DNA from: 4572-123 sp002084545
GTDB lineage: Bacteria > Desulfobacterota > Desulfobacteria > Desulfobacterales > 4572-123
Reading direction: 5' to 3'
DNA: 5,686 nucleotides
NCBI GenBank assembly: GCA_029939715.1
Contig: JAOZSJ010000176.1
Span: 1 to 5,686, forward strand
A program made the translations under genes and the position numbers. Below are positions 1 to 5,639 of this stretch, piece after piece (within the stretch, counting starts at the first letter, position 1; each line of letters opens with the position of its first letter). Below the pieces are notes generated by a model. It searched no databases. It was not told where the DNA came from and saw only the letters and a list, made by a program, of their open reading frames with translations.

Positions 1-115
1 CGTACGTTGAATGATTACAAAATGCAGCACAACGCAGAAGTTGGACTTTTTACGAGGCCGGCAGCTTTTCAATATTCAATTTAGTCCCGGCTTGTCCGGA
101 TTAAAGGAGAACGAT
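1..115. other. Leader upstream of mtbB, no supportable gene
   Basis: No complete gene is visible. Frame 1 is open from base 1 to a TAG at 82-84; frame 2 stops at TGA 8-10 and frame 3 at TGA 12-14. An upstream gene could therefore end inside the first 15 bases or, less likely, at 84, but the tail is too short to identify. Bases 68-80 carry a direct repeat of TTCAAT separated by one base, and TGAATGAT lies at 8-15. Both words resemble half-sites of the inverted repeats near 3116-3128 and 3233-3254. I see no convincing sigma-70 promoter, so mtbB may be transcribed from further upstream. Confidence 0.4.
105..109 (+). promoter_or_regulatory. Ribosome binding site deciding the mtbB start
   Basis: AGGAG lies 6 nt before the ATG at 116. 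The frame stays open upstream to an ATG at 11, but that start has no Shine-Dalgarno sequence. Starting at 116 gives an N-terminus (MGKITTRYGDGSPL) that lines up with the start of archaeal MtbB, so 116 is preferred. Confidence 0.85.
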
Positions 116-1495
116 ATGGGAAAAATTACAACCCGGTATGGAGACGGAAGCCCGCTTGAAATGAGCGAAAGCGAACTTTTGCAAGACCTTGAAGAGGGGA
201 CCGCGGATGCATCCGAACGGGGCCGGATTGACCCTCTTACCAGAGAGGAACTCAATCATCTGAAGGACATTTTCAGCAATCCCTATCGGTTTGTCAGCGT
301 TGAACCGGGGAACGAGATCGTACTCAGCTATGATGGCGCCCCTTTGAAAATGTGGCGCACGCAGATCAGCGTAAACCGCATTCAATGTCTGGAAATCTAC
401 GAAAAACTTCTGGGGGCGGATACCCTTGAACTCGGACATGTTGATTACAGTTATAAACCGATCAAGCCCATTGTAGGGTTTGAGCAGCCCCTGATGGAAA
501 AGGCGCTGATGACCACAACCGCGCCTCTCTTTTACGGGGCCATGCCCAACCTGGGACTTTACAGCCAGCCGGACGGGCCCTTTCCAAATCCCGCCGAATT
601 GATGCCTATGGGAAAAATCGATGAGGCCCGTCAGGCCCAGGAAGCGGCGGTGGAAGAGGCTGTCAAGGATATCATTTTTGTGGGTGGGTCTTTATATGAA
701 TCCGGGGCCGATGGAATTATACTGGATACAGTCGGGGCCGCCGGTGATGCCGATTTTCTGGCAGGGCTTAAGGCCACCGAAATACTCAAGGAAAAATATC
801 CTGAAATCTGCATTGAATTCGGCATGGCCGGAGAATTTGTGCTGGGCATGCATGGGGACCTGACTTACGACGGCGTACGTCTGGCCGGGCTCTATGCCCA
901 GGATCAGGTCAAACTTGCCGAAAAGGCCGGGGCAACGATCTTCGGCCCGGTCTGCAATACCAACACCAATCAGACAGCTCCCTGGAACCTGTCCAGAGCC
1001 ATTACCTTTATGAAGGCCTGCGGAGAGGTTGCCAATATTCCGATCCATGTCAACATGGGAATGGGCGTCGGTGCTGTAACGGTGCATGACAACCCGCCCA
1101 TCGATATTGTTTCCAGGGCATCCAAGGGAATGGTTGAGATTTGCAGGCTGGACGGGTTGTAGGTAGGCGTGGGCGATCCGCTGGGTATGGCGATCACCCA
1201 TGCTGTTGCTTCGGGAATGGGCGGAATGAGGGCAGCCGGAGATCTGGTTGCTCGAATGCAGATGACCCGCGGCATGAAAATTAAAGAGGCCAAAAAATAC
1301 GTGGCTGAAAAACTGAGCGTATCCGTGCCGGACCTGACCGACCCGATTATCATGAGTGAAGTCCGGGAAAATCTTAAAATAGGCACATTACACCCGATTG
1401 CGAATCATCCCCAGGGCATTGAGGCAAAGGCAAACATCGCAAAGGTGCTGGATATAGATATTAACTGTGTCAAACGCCTGCGGGGCAGCAGATAA
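116..1495 (+). CDS. mtbB: Dimethylamine:corrinoid methyltransferase MtbB, pyrrolysine-containing
   Basis: MtbB demethylates dimethylamine in the cytoplasm, moving the methyl group to the Co(I) of a cognate corrinoid protein and releasing monomethylamine. Read through the amber codon at 1160-1162, the protein is 459 residues (Methanosarcina MtbB is about 467), with pyrrolysine at residue 349. The remembered family sequence matches along the length: FYGAMPNLGLY (139-149), GMAGEFVLGMHG (236-247), NTNTNQT (281-287), HVNMGMGVG (311-319), then LDGL-O-VGVGDPLGM and GMRAAGDLVARM after the amber. Archaeal MtbB has near-identical residues around its own Pyl (about residue 356). In the known mechanism Pyl forms an adduct that positions the amine at a TIM-barrel active site. 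The gene ends in TAA and is followed 10 nt later by an MttB-family gene, suggesting one operon. No corrinoid protein gene adjoins it here. A truncated 348-residue product from termination at UAG is possible. Confidence 0.95.
1160..1162 (+). other. In-frame UAG read as pyrrolysine (residue 349 of MtbB)
   Basis: TAG falls between codons for RLDGL and VGVGDPLGM. The frame continues open for 110 further codons to a TAA, and that downstream part is conserved MtbB sequence. The amber sits at the position of the family's catalytic pyrrolysine, which rules out a chance nonsense mutation as the simplest reading. It requires PylS, tRNA-Pyl and PylBCD, none of which is in the window. Confidence 0.94.
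1167..1203 (+). promoter_or_regulatory. PYLIS-like mRNA hairpin just after the UAG
   Basis: The arms at 1167-1178 (GCGTGGGCGATC) and 1192-1203 (GATCACCCATGC) pair over 12 positions, with one G-U wobble (1169-1201) and one C-A mismatch (1174-1196). The 13-nt loop can add G1180-C1191, C1181-G1190 and U1182-G1189. The stem opens 4 nt after the amber codon, close to where the stem-loop called PYLIS starts in archaeal mtmB. Such structures were proposed to aid UAG decoding but are not strictly required in archaea. The stem overlaps conserved coding sequence (GVGDP...ITHA), so some of the pairing could be incidental. The pairing is seen directly; the function is inferred. Confidence 0.5.
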
Positions 1496-1498
1496 GGA
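1494..1498 (+). promoter_or_regulatory. Ribosome binding site of the MttB-family gene, overlapping the mtbB stop
   Basis: AAGGA shares two bases with the TAA of mtbB (1493-1495) and lies 7 nt before ATG 1506. An in-frame GTG at 1467 would add 13 residues and overlap the end of mtbB, but it has no Shine-Dalgarno sequence. The arrangement suggests that translation of this gene is coupled to ribosomes finishing mtbB, and hence to read-through of the UAG. Confidence 0.75.
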
Positions 1499-1505
1499 AA
1501 ATTCC

Positions 1506-2993
1506 ATGAGAAGAATTGTAAAAAACGGGATTACCGGTTCTGCCGGATTTGGCTTGAAGGCCTTTTCAAAAGATGATCTGGATTCGATTCATTACGCCAC
1601 GCTCCAGATACTCGGGCAGACCGGTATTAAAGTTCTGAATGAAGATGCCATGGAAATATTTCACGGCGCCGGTGCCTTTGTCGAACGCTTTAATGGATAT
1701 GCAATTGTAAAAATACCTTCGCATGTGGTTGAAGAATCTATTCGCCTGAGCCCCGGCAACGGTATCTTCCATGCCCGCAATCCGAAAGATACTTTTGTGG
1801 CCGAGCCTAACCGGGTGGGATTCACCACCTTTGGCGCCTGTCCCAATGTGATTGATCCTTTCACAAGAAAAGCCCGCAGGGGAACCCTTGAAGATACCGC
1901 CGGATTTGCAAGGGTATGCGACTATCTGGATGAGATAGCCGTGACGGAAAGAAGCGTCCTTGCTCCCGATGTGCCAGATGGGATGATGTTTGTCCTCAGC
2001 ATCAGGGAGATGCTGACCAATACCGGCAAGCATATTTTCCAGGGGGCGGATTCCGCGAGGGCTTTGCAGGTGATGACTGAACTGGCAGCAGTATGCGCCG
2101 GTGGAAAAGAAATTTTTTTAAAGCAGCCGATTTTCACCCCGCTGGTATGTCCGGCGAGCCCTTTGATGCTGCCGGATGTGGTTTGCCAGGTCACCATCGA
2201 AGCTGCACGCATCGGCCTGGGGGTCACCATTATTCCCATGGGACTTTCCGGGGGCACAGCCCCCGCCACCCTGGCGGGCACCCTGGTCACGCACAATGCG
2301 GAGGTACTGGGCACCATTGTTCTTGCCCAGCTGACAAAGAAAGGAACTCCCTGCATCTATGCCTCCACCAGCTCTATCCTTGATTTAAAACTGGGTACCG
2401 CCGCGGTCGGCGCCCCGGAATATGGAATGATCAATGCAGCCATCGCTAAACTGGCGCAATATTACCATCTTCCGTGCTGGATAGGAGCAGGAGCCTCGGA
2501 CAGCAAGGTGCCGGACATCCAGTCCGGCTATGAATCCACCTTGAGCGCCACCCTCGGCGCCCTGTCAGGGGCCAATTTTCTCTTTGGTTGCGGTGTTCTG
2601 GAACAGGGACTGACCATGGATTATGCCAAACTGCTCATGGATGCCGAAATGATCCGGATGATTCAAACCGCCACGGGCGGCGTGCCTGTTTCAGACGAGG
2701 CCCTGGCGGTGGATGTCATCCACGAGGTGGGCCCCGGCGGTTCCTATATTGCCCATCAGCACACCTATCAGCACATGAGGGAGCAATCCCGGGCAAAACT
2801 GTTTGACCGCAGATCAAGAGAAGACTGGCTGACCGCCGCAAAGGGCGAATCAATACAGGAAAAAGCGTATGCCGCGGCCATCGATATTCTCCAAAATCAT
2901 CGCCCGTTTCCTTTGCCTGAAGGTGCCGCCGAGGATATGGTAAAAATTACCACTGAATTTGAAAAAGAAATCGCAGCAAACGGCAAAGTCTGA
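1506..2993 (+). CDS. MttB-superfamily methyltransferase, non-pyrrolysine type
   Basis: The protein is 495 residues, the usual MttB length, and matches the trimethylamine methyltransferase family from end to end. Family landmarks are DLDSIHYATLQILGQTGI (24-41), LSGGTAPATLAGTLVTHNAEVL (247-268, start and end quoted), STSSILDLKLGTAAVGAPE (287-305), SDSKVPDIQSGYE (331-343) and ALSGANFLFGCGVLE (352-366). Archaeal MttB has pyrrolysine in a G-O-S-D motif; here the motif is G-A-S-D, with Ala330 encoded by GCC (2493-2495). Non-Pyl members with known activity demethylate quaternary amines such as glycine betaine (MtgB), proline betaine (MtpB) or carnitine (MtcB) onto a corrinoid protein. A quaternary amine is therefore the likeliest substrate class, but the exact one cannot be read from sequence. 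It lies 10 nt behind mtbB, probably cotranscribed, and ends in TGA. No intrinsic terminator is evident downstream. Confidence 0.9.
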   Translation: MRRIVKNGITGSAGFGLKAFSKDDLDSIHYATLQILGQTGIKVLNEDAMEIFHGAGAFVERFNGYAIVKIPSHVVEESIRLSPGNGIFHARNPKDTFVAEPNRVGFTTFGACPNVIDPFTRKARRGTLEDTAGFARVCDYLDEIAVTERSVLAPDVPDGMMFVLSIREMLTNTGKHIFQGADSARALQVMTELAAVCAGGKEIFLKQPIFTPLVCPASPLMLPDVVCQVTIEAARIGLGVTIIPMGLSGGTAPATLAGTLVTHNAEVLGTIVLAQLTKKGTPCIYASTSSILDLKLGTAAVGAPEYGMINAAIAKLAQYYHLPCWIGAGASDSKVPDIQSGYESTLSATLGALSGANFLFGCGVLEQGLTMDYAKLLMDAEMIRMIQTATGGVPVSDEALAVDVIHEVGPGGSYIAHQHTYQHMREQSRAKLFDRRSREDWLTAAKGESIQEKAYAAAIDILQNHRPFPLPEGAAEDMVKITTEFEKEIAANGKV

Positions 2994-3079
2994 TTTGCTC
3001 CAGCCGGCGTGTATAAATCGTTTCGCGGAAAAGGAAAAAATGCGCTAAGCGTCTTTGAATTCCCTGCCTGAAGCACCTG

Positions 3080-3109
3080 TTGACTTATTATCACGGTATA
3101 GTCTATACC
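3080..3109 (+). promoter_or_regulatory. Possible sigma-70 promoter overlapped by a palindrome
   Basis: TTGACT (3080-3085, 5 of 6 to consensus) is followed after 18 bp by TATACC (3104-3109, 4 of 6). The -10 box is the right arm of the palindrome at 3095-3109, so a bound protein would block it. It would give a leader of about 160 nt into the TetR gene. The better promoter at 3203-3231 makes this one secondary or unused. Confidence 0.3.
3095..3109. repeat. Perfect 15-bp palindrome, likely operator
   Basis: GGTATAG and CTATACC flank a single central T. Perfect symmetry of this length with a one-base centre suggests a dimeric regulator site. The GGTATA half-site recalls operators of GntR/FCD regulators such as NanR, but that is resemblance from memory only. 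Confidence 0.5.
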
Positions 3110-3132
3110 TGAGCATGAATGATATTCAGGTA
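3106..3132. repeat. Inverted repeat TACCTGA/TCAGGTA with a nested TGAAT/ATTCA repeat
   Basis: A 7-bp perfect inverted repeat (3106-3112 and 3126-3132) encloses 13 nt. A second repeat with a different centre, TGAAT-GAT-ATTCA, lies at 3116-3128. The left arm of the first repeat shares TACC with the palindrome at 3095-3109, so in RNA the two hairpins would exclude each other. No T-run follows, so this is not an intrinsic terminator. Confidence 0.4.
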
Positions 3133-3161
3133 GTGCGTCCACCCCTCTTTAACTAATCCGT

Positions 3162-3199
3162 AATAAAAATTTTTATTCATTTAAAAAAAATATTTTTTT
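3162..3199 (+). promoter_or_regulatory. AT-rich UP-element-like tract with two 16-bp palindromes
   Basis: Bases 3162-3177 (AATAAAAATTTTTATT) and 3184-3199 (A7-TA-T7) are each perfectly palindromic. The second ends 3 bp before the -35 box at 3203. A- and T-tracts in this position are typical of UP elements contacted by the RNA polymerase alpha subunit, and they also bend DNA or bind nucleoid proteins. Confidence 0.5.
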
Positions 3200-3202
3200 C
3201 AC

Positions 3203-3231
3203 TTGACAGGGCATCTGCATAGTATTAATAA
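3203..3231 (+). promoter_or_regulatory. Sigma-70 promoter for the TetR-AOR operon
   Basis: A perfect -35 box TTGACA (3203-3208) is followed by a 17-bp spacer and TAATAA (3226-3231), which matches the -10 consensus at 3 of 6 positions. TATTAA (3223-3228) matches better but leaves only a 14-bp spacer, and TAAAAT (3229-3234) needs 20 bp. The tract at 3162-3199 would compensate for the weak -10. The predicted transcription start near 3238 lies inside the inverted repeat at 3233-3254. Confidence 0.65.
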
Positions 3232-3232
3232 A

Positions 3233-3254
3233 ATTAACTGAATGTTCAATTAAT
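3233..3254. promoter_or_regulatory. 22-bp inverted-repeat operator, probably TetR autoregulatory site
   Basis: The arms ATTAACTGAA and TTCAATTAAT flank a central TG. Nine of ten arm positions pair, the exception being C3238 opposite A3249. The site spans the predicted transcription start and ends 20 bp before the start codon of the TetR gene. Length, symmetry and place fit a TetR-family dimer repressing its own promoter. The TGAA..TTCA core is reminiscent of BetI-type operators, from memory. Confidence 0.7.
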
Positions 3255-3274
3255 CCATCATATCTTATCATGCA

Positions 3275-3883
3275 ATGAAAAAGACCCGCAAAAACAGCAA
3301 AATAGAGCACCGCAAACCTGAAATTCTTGAAAATTATTATCAGGTAATCATCAAAGAGGGCATCGAAGGAGCCTCTATCGCCAAAATCGCCAGGCGAATG
3401 AACATCCATCCCAGCCTGATTATCCACTATTTCAAAACCAAACATAACCTGACGGTGGAGCTTTTTGATCTATTGATCGAAAGATACGCAGCTCCGGAAT
3501 TTTTTCAGCATGACCGCATAAAGGATCCTCACCAGCGGTTCAAAACCCTGATGGATATCCTTTTTTCGTTTGAATACTCCCGGACGGTTGATCCGGGTGT
3601 GCATTTCGGATTTTACTACCTCAGTTTTCGGAATAAGGAGATCAATAAACGGTTCCGGGAAATGATCAACCAGTTAAAAGTTCTTCTTATCAAAGAGTTC
3701 GAGAAATTCAAAAAAGAGGGTATCATCACGGTAAAAGATACCGGCCAGGCAGCCAATATGGTCGTAACCCTTATCGAGGGACTTGAATTCCAGACGGCTT
3801 TTCTTGATCAAAATAAAAAATTTGAAGATTTTGCTGAACAGTCGAAAAGACTTGCCATCGCATTTTTAACGGGTGCTATATAA
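3275..3883 (+). CDS. TetR/AcrR-family transcriptional regulator, BetI-like
   Basis: The protein is 202 residues, the usual TetR length. The N-terminal domain has the family's helix-turn-helix: GASIAKIARRMNIHPS (32-47) followed by LIIHYFKTKHNL (48-59), the YF.(T/D)K signature of the recognition helix and following turn. This stretch resembles BetI (choline-betaine regulator), which has IAQIARR and HYFRDKNGL there. The remainder is helical and would form the ligand pocket and dimer interface; it is too variable to name a ligand. ATG 3275 has no Shine-Dalgarno sequence, and a TAA lies in frame at 3251-3253 with no other start between, so 3275 is the only reasonable start and translation may be weak. 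It has its own promoter and operator and runs into the AOR gene after 28 bp, so it probably controls that operon, sensing its substrate or product. Confidence 0.9.
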   Translation: MKKTRKNSKIEHRKPEILENYYQVIIKEGIEGASIAKIARRMNIHPSLIIHYFKTKHNLTVELFDLLIERYAAPEFFQHDRIKDPHQRFKTLMDILFSFEYSRTVDPGVHFGFYYLSFRNKEINKRFREMINQLKVLLIKEFEKFKKEGIITVKDTGQAANMVVTLIEGLEFQTAFLDQNKKFEDFAEQSKRLAIAFLTGAI

Positions 3884-3900
3884 AAAATTAACAACTGAAA

Positions 3901-3907
3901 AGGAGGT
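3901..3907 (+). promoter_or_regulatory. Strong ribosome binding site deciding the AOR start
   Basis: AGGAGGT, a near-perfect Shine-Dalgarno sequence, lies 4 nt before ATG 3912. The frame is open further upstream to an ATG at 3873 inside the regulator, but that start lacks a binding site and adds 13 residues absent from AOR proteins. The contrast with the regulator, which has no such site, suggests much higher output of the enzyme from a shared mRNA. Confidence 0.85.
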
Positions 3908-3911
3908 ATTC

Positions 3912-5639
3912 ATGAAATTCATACGTATCAATATGGCTGATGGTATTATCAAAACAGAAGATGTGCCGGAAGAATATGCTGGTCTCGGCGGCAGAGGAAT
4001 TACATCGATCATGATTAACAAAGACGTGCCGGCTACCTGTGATCCGCTGGGACCGGAGAATAAGTTGATCATATCACCCGGATATTTAAGCGGAACACCG
4101 CTGGTAAACACCAGCCGGCTTTCCATCGGTGCCAAGAGCCCGCTTACAGGCGGTATAAAGGAAAGTAATGTCGGGGGAACGGTTGCAGCGGATCTTGCCG
4201 GCCTCGGAATTACAGCTATCATCATTGAAGGAAAAGCGAAGGAAGGTGATTGCAGCATCTTGAAAATTGATGCCGCCGGTGAAGCCGAACTGATAAAAGC
4301 CGATGCGTACAAAGGAATGCGAACCTATGAGCTGGTAAAAAAATTGAAAGAAGACCATGGCGACAAAAACAGCATAACCTGTATCGGGCCTGCCGGTGAA
4401 TTCCAATTGACCGCTGCATCGATTCAGACCACTGATTTTGACGGAAGACCATGCCGGGCAGCCGGGCGGGGCGGACTGGGTGCCGTAATGGGCTCAAAAG
4501 GACTCAAGGCGCTTGTGACACATCGTGGTGGAAAAAATGCGGACAAGCTTGCGGATTCCGATATGTTCAGGAAAGCCTCAAAAGCCTATGCCAAAGCGGT
4601 AAAGGAAGACGAATTCAGTGGTGAAATTCTTCCCGAGCTAGGGTCCGCCGTACTGGTGGAACCGATTAACGCGGCAGGTGCGTTCCCTTGTTATAATGCC
4701 ACGCAAGGCCAGTTTGAACAGGCTGAAAAGATCAATGGCGAGGCACTGGCGGAAATTATCAAAAAACGCGGCGGAAAGACCGCCCACAAAGGATGTGCCC
4801 AGTGTATTATCAACTGCTCCAACGAATTTGTTGATAAAAAAGGAAAATATGTCACCTCTTCTCTGGAATATGAAACCATCTGGTCCATGGGGGGCATGAT
4901 CGGCAATGATGATCTCGATATCATCGCCAAGCTTGATTTCATGTGCGACGATATAGGGCTCGACACTATGAGTACAGGTGTTGCCGTTGCGGTTGCAATG
5001 GATGCCGGTTACAAAAAATTCGGCGATGGCCGGGCGGCTATTGAAATGGTAGAGGAAGTGGCTTCGGGAACCGATTTTGGAAAAATTATCGGTAATGGAC
5101 CCGCCGCGGTGGGAAAGCACTTTAACCATGAAAGGGTGCCTGTCATAAAGGGCCAGAGCATAGCGGCCTATGATCCCAGGGCTCTGCAGGGAATGGCGGT
5201 AACCTACGCGACAACTCCCATGGGCGGTGATCATACTGCCGGATGGGTGGTGGACCAGAACCTGGCGGACTTCGGTGGAACCTTAGATCCGTTATCGGCC
5301 GAGGGTCAGGTTGAGGCATCCAGAGATACACAGTTGCACATGGCCGCCGTCGACACCGTGGGAATCTGCGACTTTGCCCAAACCGGTCTGGCGGCTCCGG
5401 GCGGAATGGAAAATGTTTACACCATGGTTTCCGCCAAATCCGGAAAACCCTTCGGAGAAGATGACTGGGGGGCATTGGGCCGCCGGGTGCTAAAAGCAGA
5501 GCTCGATTTTAACAAAAAAGCCGGATTCACCGCCAAGGACGACCGGCTGCCCAGAATGTTTTACGAAGAGCCGCTTCCGCCCCACAATGTGGTGGTGAAG
5601 GTCAGCGACGAACAAATGGACTCCACCTTTAATTTTTAA
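3912..5639 (+). CDS. Aldehyde ferredoxin oxidoreductase family protein (tungsten or molybdenum pterin enzyme)
   Basis: This family oxidises aldehydes to carboxylates, or runs in reverse, passing electrons to ferredoxin through a bis-pterin W (or Mo) centre and one [4Fe-4S] cluster in the cytoplasm. The 575 residues are a normal family length. The N-terminal domain shows GLGGRGI (24-30), NTSRLSIGAKSPLTGG (66-81) and GRGGLGAVMGSKGLKAL (185-201). The cluster ligands are intact: Cys295, Cys298 and Cys302 (C-x2-C-x3-C) plus Cys486. The two pterin-binding D-x-x-G-L-(C/D) motifs appear as DDIGLD (346-351) and DTVGIC (481-486). Catalytic-type residues are also present: an acidic residue in LEYET (Glu319 or Glu321) and His441 in GGDH. 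It therefore looks catalytically competent. There is no signal peptide or membrane segment. Substrate is not deducible. The gene lies behind the TetR gene with no terminator between and ends in TAA. Confidence 0.93.
   Translation: MKFIRINMADGIIKTEDVPEEYAGLGGRGITSIMINKDVPATCDPLGPENKLIISPGYLSGTPLVNTSRLSIGAKSPLTGGIKESNVGGTVAADLAGLGITAIIIEGKAKEGDCSILKIDAAGEAELIKADAYKGMRTYELVKKLKEDHGDKNSITCIGPAGEFQLTAASIQTTDFDGRPCRAAGRGGLGAVMGSKGLKALVTHRGGKNADKLADSDMFRKASKAYAKAVKEDEFSGEILPELGSAVLVEPINAAGAFPCYNATQGQFEQAEKINGEALAEIIKKRGGKTAHKGCAQCIINCSNEFVDKKGKYVTSSLEYETIWSMGGMIGNDDLDIIAKLDFMCDDIGLDTMSTGVAVAVAMDAGYKKFGDGRAAIEMVEEVASGTDFGKIIGNGPAAVGKHFNHERVPVIKGQSIAAYDPRALQGMAVTYATTPMGGDHTAGWVVDQNLADFGGTLDPLSAEGQVEASRDTQLHMAAVDTVGICDFAQTGLAAPGGMENVYTMVSAKSGKPFGEDDWGALGRRVLKAELDFNKKAGFTAKDDRLPRMFYEEPLPPHNVVVKVSDEQMDSTFNF

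Noticed and set aside
11..115. A 35-residue N-terminal extension of MtbB from ATG 11
   Set aside because: There is no ribosome binding site, and the extension does not resemble the family; ATG 116 has AGGAG at good spacing.
116..1162. mtbB as a pseudogene broken by a nonsense mutation
   Set aside because: The stop is amber, lies exactly at the pyrrolysine position, and the frame beyond it remains open and conserved to a TAA.
1169..1495. A separate 108-residue protein starting at GTG 1169
   Set aside because: It is the C-terminal part of MtbB, has no Shine-Dalgarno sequence, and begins inside a conserved motif.
3004..3029. Possible terminator after the MttB-family gene (CCGGCG pairing with CGCGG)
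   Set aside because: The stem is about 5 bp with a bulge, the loop is long, and no T-run follows.
3040..3048. ATG-CGC-TAA minimal ORF preceded by AAGGA
   Set aside because: A two-codon frame is not evidence of a gene.
3115..3156. Small ORF of 13 codons in the intergenic region
   Set aside because: No ribosome binding site and no recognisable leader-peptide pattern; it coincides with the inverted repeats by chance.
3873..3911. AOR start at ATG 3873 overlapping the end of the TetR gene
   Set aside because: The near-perfect AGGAGGT before ATG 3912 and the family N-terminus (MKFIRIN) favour 3912.
4638..5234. Long minus-strand open frame opposite the AOR gene
   Set aside because: It is a shadow of a well-supported coding gene and its translation shows no domain.
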